NCBI GenBank assembly: GCA_032622095.1
Contig: CP136066.1
Span: 103,933,319-103,997,318 of the forward strand
Length of the DNA stretch: 64,000 nt
Source: Siphonodentalium dalli
Taxonomy: Eukaryota; Mollusca; Scaphopoda; Gadilida; Siphonodentaliidae
Direction of reading: 5' to 3'
Below are positions 58,033-64,000 of this stretch, piece by piece. The notes under the pieces are model-generated. The model searched no databases. It was not told the DNA's origin and saw only the letters and a program-made list of their open reading frames with translations. The first letter of the stretch is position 1, and each line of letters begins with the position of its first letter. The position numbers and the translations under genes are program-made.

Positions 58033-58383
58033 ATGTCTATAGCGAGCGTGACATTCATTAGAAAACGACTTCTCGTGATTTCAATTGCTGGTCTCACAAT
58101 CGTCGTTGTCATAGTCGACTACTCGGCGTTGTCAATTGAGTGCGATGATACCCCCACAAATATGGACACAGCGCCATCAATCACAGAACTGAGGTTAACA
58201 TCAGTTGTGAAAAATCAACCAAAGACGTATGGCTATGTTATTATTTTGTTTCCACTCAATTTTATAGGACATTATATATATTTTCTCAAATCTAAAGACG
58301 AATTTCACACAGTGATGTGTGTAAATCCAAAACAACTGGTCTATTTGTGTCAAATATTATGTATTGTTGTGCTAACTGTCTAG
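58033..58383 (+). CDS. Candidate N-terminal exon of a type II membrane protein
   Basis: ATG 58033 opens a frame reading MSIASVTFIRKRLLVISIAG with a hydrophobic stretch to VVVIVDY (about residues 12-30). A polar stem SIECDDTPTNMDTAPSITEL follows. A short basic cytosolic tail, one membrane segment and a Ser/Thr-rich stem are the usual plan of Golgi glycosyltransferase or sulfotransferase N-termini. The real exon probably ends near 58235, and the rest of the open frame is AT-rich and less protein-like. No catalytic region is present, so the family call is only architectural. Confidence 0.3.
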   Translation: MSIASVTFIRKRLLVISIAGLTIVVVIVDYSALSIECDDTPTNMDTAPSITELRLTSVVKNQPKTYGYVIILFPLNFIGHYIYFLKSKDEFHTVMCVNPKQLVYLCQILCIVVLTV

Positions 58384-58516
58384 TGCTGAACTCTCTACCG
58401 ATTATCGAATCGAAGATCGCCGTACCTGATAGAAATATAATATGTGGTACATAACTGTCTATATTTCTGGAATTATTCATTTCTTAATGTTTTTTTCGTG
58501 TTTATCGCATCAGCCT

Positions 58517-58616
58517 GGTCGCAGAATCATTAAATTGCCGCAGCACCGTGGTTGTCAAGCCGTAGAATCGTGGAATTGGTCGTAGAATCGTCGAAATGAT
58601 TGTGCCGTGTGAAATT
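58517..58616. repeat. 100-bp inverted repeat, right arm
   Basis: Reverse complement of 55110-55209. The two arms enclose 3.3 kb containing the LINE tail and the type II membrane exon candidate. No target duplication outside the arms was clear. Confidence 0.9.
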
Positions 58617-59149
58617 GGTATTTATTTACGACACAACAAAGACACGTGTTTTATTAATCTGCAGTCAAGGTGTACTTGTGTGAGTCCACAACAACTTAAT
58701 CACGGAAATCCATGTTATATTATGACGCGAGAGGTGGGTCAGCCATTTGGTATATAATTTATGTTAGCTCACTTATCGTTTCCTGTTGTCCTCATTTCCC
58801 ACCATGTATGCCATTGGGGGAGAGGGTATCGATAATTAACATCAACAGCATTGGTCCTCCAATCTATTGTCCACTATATGTAAGCTATTGTATGCGTACT
58901 ATTGATGCCCTTGGACTATATATGGTTCCATTAAAACGTGCGGGTATGGGTATACTCTATGCGGGGGCTCAGTGTCATTGGGGCACTCGTGTACAGAAGC
59001 TTCTTTAGTATAGGAGACATTCTTAGCCGACATAACGTTGTGTAAACACTGTGAGATGAACACAACTTGCAGCGAGTGCCTTGGTCCAACATGAAAGTTA
59101 CTGACTAATTACCTGGAACCTATATTACTAGTATGTTTTCACATTGCCA
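58617..59149. other. No gene recognised
   Basis: The plus frame 58712-59008 (98 residues) is cysteine-containing but unrecognised. Confidence 0.3.
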
Positions 59150-59306
59150 GGATTGTTAATTGTGGATATGTACAAAGTATGGAGACTGTCTGCTAGTTGG
59201 TCGAATATTCTTCCGTGCTATCTCCATGGCTGTCGCGATGACCTCTAAACTATGTTTAAGCTAAAGAAGTCCTTATTTTTCATCAGTATACGGATTTAAT
59301 GCAGTG
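59150..59306 (+). promoter_or_regulatory. Conserved 5' flank / 5' UTR of globin paralogue 3
   Basis: Blocks shared with the paralogue 2 flank are gattgttaa, gtggatatgtacaaa, tagttggtcgaat, cgcgatgacctctaaactat and tacggatttaatgca. The conservation is collinear and reaches the ATG. No specific factor site is claimed. Confidence 0.5.
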
Positions 59307-59542
59307 ATGGGGTGCACACATTCTACAGATACGAACACGTTGAACGACCGACCATCCTCACCACAAACAGAACAAAAATCTTCCCCGTTTGGCAATGGTC
59401 TGGTAAACTCGCCAGAACTTGAAGGAAATGCAATACCCGATTCCCGGTTGGCTATAACTGTGCGTCAGAGATTTAACATCAGCAAGACGTGGAGGACTAT
59501 TGCTAAGAATGTCCGGTCTATGGGAGTTTCCATGTTTCTACG
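59307..59542 (+). CDS. Acylated neuroglobin/globin-X-like protein, first exon (paralogue 3)
   Basis: The exon encodes about 78 residues starting MGCTHSTDT (Gly2, Cys3, Ser6: dual acylation signal). A Ser/Pro/Glu-rich linker about ten residues longer than in paralogue 2 follows, then RLAITVRQRFNISKTWRTIA, KNVRSMG and MFLR. It ends after MFL plus cg at the donor gt (59543), phase 2, position B12.2. The exon is close to paralogue 2 throughout the globin part (for example ITVRQRFNISKTW versus LTVRQRYNITKSW), so the pair arose by a later duplication than paralogue 1. No downstream exon was recognised before the window ends. A membrane-anchored globin is the expected product. Confidence 0.75.
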
Positions 59543-59930
59543 GTTTGTGCATTGCCATATATTACTGATCTTAGAACCTGCGCTGTCGTGTTTCGTAATG
59601 ACTTTATCGTGTTATCAGGATAGCTTCTGTAATCTGATTTGCTTGCATACGTCGCAGGTTAAGGTCGAATATGGTGCAAACTACCAATAAACGTTACACA
59701 TATTTATCCTCTCCAAGACATACATAAAGACACATTTTATATAAAGTCGAATGTACAACGTAAATTGTAAATCAAAGTTTACTCGGTTGAGCTTAAATAC
59801 TTTAAAACAAAACAACACGTGCTAATTCGTTTTGGTATGGGATACCCTTTCCAGATATGGTACGATCTACGATCTACATGTATATGCAGATAAGGCCATT
59901 TCCTTGTCAAATGAAATTTTGGGCTGAAGT
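59543..59930. other. Globin 3 intron start; conserved with paralogue 2
   Basis: About 100 bp after the donor match the paralogue 2 intron (catatattact-atcttagaacct-cgct, then gtaat-ac and gcttct-t-atttgcttg). This supports a recent tandem duplication. The remainder holds nothing recognised. Confidence 0.5.
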
Positions 59931-59939
59931 GGGTCTTAA

Positions 59940-60300
59940 AACGCCAGCTACCCTGGTGTACCTGCGTACATGTAGGCACTCTACTTTTCCCGTGTGGAGT
60001 ACCCACACGTTGGTGCTCTGGAGTGCCTGTCTGGATACTCAGCATAGTACCTGTGCAGGTAGGTACCCTGGGTGCGTGTGCGGGTACTTTGCGGGTACTC
60101 TGGCTTACCAAATATCCAGGTGCTATGTGACTCAGGGTACTATGGCGTTCCAAATATTTGGTACTATGTGGAAAACCTGTCCACGTTCTCTGAAGTACAT
60201 ACCCAGGTACTCCAGAGTGCATGGGCAGGAATGACAGAGTACCTGTCCAGGTATTCCGGAGTACCTTGCAGGAACATGCACTGGTACAATGGGGACCTTA
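59940..60300. repeat. GGTAC/GTACC-rich degenerate repeat block
   Basis: More than fifteen ggtac, gagtac or gtacc words occur on both strands within 360 bp, with recurring ggtactc, caggta and ggagtacc contexts. The block is GC-richer than its surroundings and long frames are open on both strands, which fits a repeat rather than a gene. It could be a degenerate minisatellite with roughly 20-25-bp spacing. Confidence 0.5.
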
Positions 60301-60937
60301 TTTGGAAAGTATGGTTTTCCCTGCATGTGGAGTAAATTTTTTCTGAATGTTTGAAATAATCGGCCAATTTCCGAATTTGTGTGTATTTAAAGTAAACATT
60401 ATAAACCAGACATCTTTAAATTAGTCATTCAAAGCTGACAACCCGATGGTCAGCAGCCATTTCACCACATTGGATTCGGAAGACCATCCTATGCCGCCAA
60501 GTTTTTTTTTATCACTGTACAATATAGGCTGTAAATGTCACGGCAAAATACCGACAGCAGAGTTGCCACCAGTAATATACCGCGAAATAAACAAACAGTA
60601 CACCGTATATGTTCATACACCGTAATACAGGGTCGTGTCGCAAAAAAAGGTTAAAACATACGTATATATCTATGTAAAGCGAAGCGGTTTTTAAACTGTT
60701 GTGTTTGGTTTAAAATAAAATTATATTTTAATTGATATTTTACTCTTTTAACGACGCGTCCGTGTGCACCATATATGTAAAGGTTATACTGCTATATATT
60801 TATCAGTTATACCACAAAAGTAATGTTTGACCAACACAGAATGGCACGAACATCTACTCTGTATGATCTCGAGGATATGTTGACAACATTAAAATAAAAA
60901 TAATGATGGGTGCATGCCATGTGGTTTTAATGACAAA
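60301..60937. other. No gene seen
   Basis: AT-rich with poly-T near 60503. No repeat or domain recognised. Confidence 0.35.
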
Positions 60938-60945
60938 TGCTCGGT

Positions 60946-61331
60946 ATTAAGGGATGTAACAATTCATCGTGAATTCAATGTATCGTGAATACACGTTCAA
61001 ACGGTACCCGTATTGTATTGTGCCATGTGTATCTCAATACAAGAAATCAAATAAGTTCTGAAGATGGGAATGTGCATAAGAGAAATACCTGCAATGTTTT
61101 CTCAGGTATACATGTTTAGTATGTGTATTTGACTCATCGCGCTAACTATCCAACTGCAATTTAGTTTGGCATGAACTCCATCTCCAATTACAAACATGTT
61201 GTTTCTGATAATTCAGGTCGTATTCATTTGGGAACAATAATTTAGTGTATCGTGATATGTATCTTGTCGTTGATCATGTATCGGCATTCGTATCGTATCG
61301 TGACCAAGTATATCGTTACAGCCCTAAGTAT
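60946..61331. mobile_element. hAT-like MITE with perfect 8-bp target duplication
   Basis: TGCTCGGT occurs immediately on both sides (60938-60945 and 61332-61339). The ends attaagggatgtaacaattc and, on the opposite strand, atacttagggctgtaacgat are imperfect inverted repeats of the gggntgtaac type common in hAT MITEs. The subterminal regions contain many tatcgtga/tcacgata words. No transposase is encoded. Confidence 0.85.
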
Positions 61332-61339
61332 TGCTCGGT

Positions 61340-61976
61340 GCAGTAAACCGGCTCCATGATTTTACCAACTACCGGTTCCGGTTCCTATTCCGGTTACTAT
61401 TCACGTTGGCAATCTATATATTTCATCTTTGTGGAATACCGCTTGGTTCATTCAATACTTTAAATGCTATTTCATTTGAGACAAACATGCATTATCGCCA
61501 TTGACTTATGTTCATGTATATCAGTCAGCAGGCACACATACATACATACATGTATACAGCAGAATGATGAGTGATTAAAGATGCATTTGTATTTATCTGT
61601 ATGAGATAAATGAATTCCCATATGTAATTTTTATGTATTTCTGAATGATCACAGACCAACTAACTGCATCTATATTTCAAAATAATTATTTCAAGCGGGC
61701 TGTTCATTTATGAGTTATACTAATTTCGACCAATTTAAATGATACGAATATGACCTCTCATTTTAAGACATAATGAACAAAGTGTATTATTCAAATATAT
61801 GTAAAAGTAAAACATTTGAATTGACATACTTGTTTTTGGTATGAAATCGTCCAGTCACAGTGACATACATTAAATTGTCCAGGCTTGATTCATACACAGT
61901 GGTGCACATCACATCCGTACACAAGTATAATATCACAACTCTATCAGCAACAGTAACAGATTGTTTGATTGAAACA
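61340..61976. other. No gene; ccggtt-rich start
   Basis: accggttccggttcc-type short repeats lie at 61370-61400 and a cataca microsatellite near 61535. The rest is AT-rich with no recognised gene. Confidence 0.35.
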
Positions 61977-61989
61977 ATCAAGACATGTA

Positions 61990-62105
61990 TAGCAAACTCC
62001 GTAATAATTGGTCGATGACTCGACGACAAGGTTCTCATAGTCACACACGTTTCGATGACAATATGATGTGTCGGCCCATGTATAAAGCTGCGATCTAATT
62101 AATCG
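61990..62105. repeat. Dispersed direct repeat (mate at 63225-63370)
   Basis: The blocks gactccgtaa or close variants, cgacatggttctca or cgacaaggttctcatag, cacac-tgtttcg and a gatgacaa motif appear in the same order around 63250-63345. Function and family are unknown. cgcggt words cluster between and around the two copies (62130-62240, 62950-63150). Confidence 0.5.
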
Positions 62106-62376
62106 ACCCTCCTTAACGACTTGGACCACCAGTATACCGCGGCCAACCGTGATACCACCTCGCATTCGCGGTTAGACCGCATTTTTAATGCAATGTTTAT
62201 ATGAATTGTATTTAGTTTTTTAATTGATTATGCAATCGCGGTCAGTGACAAACTTGTTGAATAAACCGCAAACAATTTATTAATTGAAATATTGTTTTGT
62301 GTATTGTTAACTCATCCCTCGAAAGTAGCAAGGCAAAAGGCGATATCGAATATATGGAATACTATTCGGGCCACTT

Positions 62377-62625
62377 CCTAATGGTGCTTTTGGCGCGCGC
62401 CCAAAGCATCATAACATGCGATATTAGTTGCGCACCCAAAGCGACACATAGTCGCATCTTTTGTCGCTTGTTTCACTTTCAGCGCGCACAACAACATGCG
62501 ACATTTCGCATGTTTTGGCTCACGCCGAAAGCAACACACGCGACAAAGATGTCACATTATGTCATTCTCGTCGCTCAAATAATACCGTTCTGTTGCTTCT
62601 GTCGCTTTCAGCGAGCGCCATTAGG
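62377..62625. mobile_element. Small GC-rich inverted-repeat element
   Basis: The ends cctaatggtgct and, on the opposite strand, cctaatggcgct are inverted repeats. The 249-bp interior is made of repeated gcgac, cgcgc, catgcgac and gtcgctt words on both strands, unlike the AT-rich neighbourhood. No open frame is convincing and the target duplication is unclear. A MITE is the simplest reading. Confidence 0.55.
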
Positions 62626-64000
62626 ATGAGACATAAGACTGTCGTGCAATTCCAAAACAATGCCGTAGAAGACAATATCAATTTTAAGGGCAGGTTAACT
62701 AGGAAGTAAAGATATAAATACGGTATTTATCAATTGAAAACTTGGTGATTGAAAATGCCGCCAAATGTTGAACGCTCATGTCTTTCGATATTTCTAGTTC
62801 AAACTCGCTGTTTTTCTCGAAGGTTGTACTACTTTAATCTCATCGCTGTAACAAAACATATGAACTATATATAATAAATATTCAAAATAATCGATTAACA
62901 TTTATTAAGTGTTTAGTTGACATAAAAGAAATTCGGTTTGTGGGAAAAGAATTAACACGACGCGTGGCGGTCACGAACAAAGGAACTGTGTGAATAGCAG
63001 TCACGGATAAGAACAATTAATATGATGTACGGCGGTCGCAAAATATTACCAGTACCGCAGTAAGATTATCGAGCACACCGCATGCCATTAACTGCTCGCA
63101 ATCCCGGTGATACCACTTGACCGTGGTTGAATAGCGGTACACACGCCGTTATTAACGGCCTACAGAATACAACCCTAGCGTCAGTACATGCGCATATCAC
63201 AGCACTCTCAGTCTGTATGCATATCAGTTCGTCGCAGACTCCGTAGAAACATCCAATACAGCAGACTCCGTAACTTGACGATGATTTTGCGACATGGTTC
63301 TCAACTCATAGCCACACATGTTTCGTTGAAAATAGATGACAACGATGAATCGTGAGTGGCCGATCTGCGTTATCGTGTTAGTTACATGTAGCGATAATTA
63401 ATTCCGAATAAGAGAATATCGACACAACAAGTTGTGACCAACCAATTTCGACTAAACGTTCTACGTTGTTGGCATTGTCCTGTGCTAGTCACTAGTGGTC
63501 GATACCAAATTTCTTCTGAATTATTCTGGTTCGTTATACTCTTGTGTATCTTAAAAAACAGCCACACCACTGTCACGTGTAACAGCGTTGGCTTGGCACA
63601 CCGTGTAACAGTCGAACAACAGCTCGAATATGCCAATGTTATATATAGACATCGGCCGGTTTTCGTAGATTAACATCATTGTCAGATTCACACACAGACC
63701 GAAATCAGACAGTGTTGATATTATTCCAGAACTCCTACAGTATTAGAAGTAAATATGTTATCATATTTCGCCCAAATTGGCCAAAATAAAAATAGTTATC
63801 ATTTTACGGCTTCTTAATTCTGAATACCTCCAAGGTATGGTACAACCGTGAACAAAGGCTTTTATGCCACACGGTTCCAAATAAAAGGTGTAAGCGGGAT
63901 GTAATGTGTTTTCTCCGCTATACTTTACTTTAAAAGGATAAAGGAAGGAGATTCGGCCATTTTGTTCACTTCAAATTGATAATTTATCGCGCACCACATG
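62626..64000. other. No gene recognised to window end
   Basis: Includes the second copy of the 61990 repeat (63225-63370) and cggt/accgc-rich patches at 62950-63150. Overlapping frames on both strands near 63382-63673 are uninterrupted for about 80 residues but carry no domain. Confidence 0.35.

Noticed and set aside
59779-60367. Open frames on both strands over the GTACC block
   Set aside because: Simultaneous long frames on both strands arise from the stop-poor repeat composition, not from coding.

Overview
The window looks like AT-rich, repeat-dense nuclear DNA from a marine invertebrate, most likely a lophotrochozoan (mollusc-like). The grounds are GT-AG introns, several tRNA-derived SINE families, remnants of at least six LINEs, many short inverted-repeat DNA elements, a long element with about 160-bp internal tandem repeats of a kind known from bivalves, and a SAP/SWIM-type gene family common in marine invertebrates. 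No bacterial operon, CRISPR array, functional rRNA gene or functional tRNA gene is visible. The species assignment is inference.

Host-gene content is thin. Three first exons of an acylated (MGC-type) neuroglobin/globin-X-like gene lie on the + strand at 23832-24100, 32278-32486 and 59307-59542. Each ends at a phase-2 donor at the classical B12.2 position. The second and third are close paralogues whose 5' flank and first-intron start are also conserved, so this is a tandem globin cluster. No downstream exon could be assigned with confidence; one terminal-exon-like frame at 38663-38993 is a weak candidate. Between the first two globins lies a two-exon SAP-domain gene (27969-29230) that looks broken before its SWIM zinc motif and carries a transposon copy in its intron. 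A lysine-rich 244-residue open frame (27052-27786) sits just upstream. Two further single-exon candidates (20170-20243; a type II membrane N-terminus at 58033) are speculative.

Mobile DNA makes up most of what can be recognised. Region 0.9-9.8 kb: a LINE ORF1 split by a TTAA-target MITE, a tandem repeat split by a Harbinger-like MITE and a 217-bp insertion, a short tandem array split by a SINE and by a 1.35-kb tandem-repeat element, then two head-to-tail TTAA MITEs and a large hairpin. Region 10-22 kb: a minus-strand LINE ORF1 split by a TA-target MITE, SINEs, a 5S-rRNA-like stretch and a second about 150-bp tandem array. Region 24-38 kb: two TTAA elements, another long inverted-repeat element and two LINE tails around globins 1 and 2. 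Region 40-56 kb: four LINE remnants, one split by a 1.6-kb TTAA element, a 63-bp in-frame minisatellite, and a segmental duplication that preserves the empty site of a MITE. Region 55-64 kb: a LINE tail inside a pair of 100-bp inverted repeats, globin 3, a hAT-like MITE with a perfect 8-bp duplication and a small GC-rich inverted-repeat element.

The most informative feature is internal evidence for insertion. Several elements have a second, uninterrupted copy of their target sequence in the same window, which fixes boundaries and target duplications without outside data.
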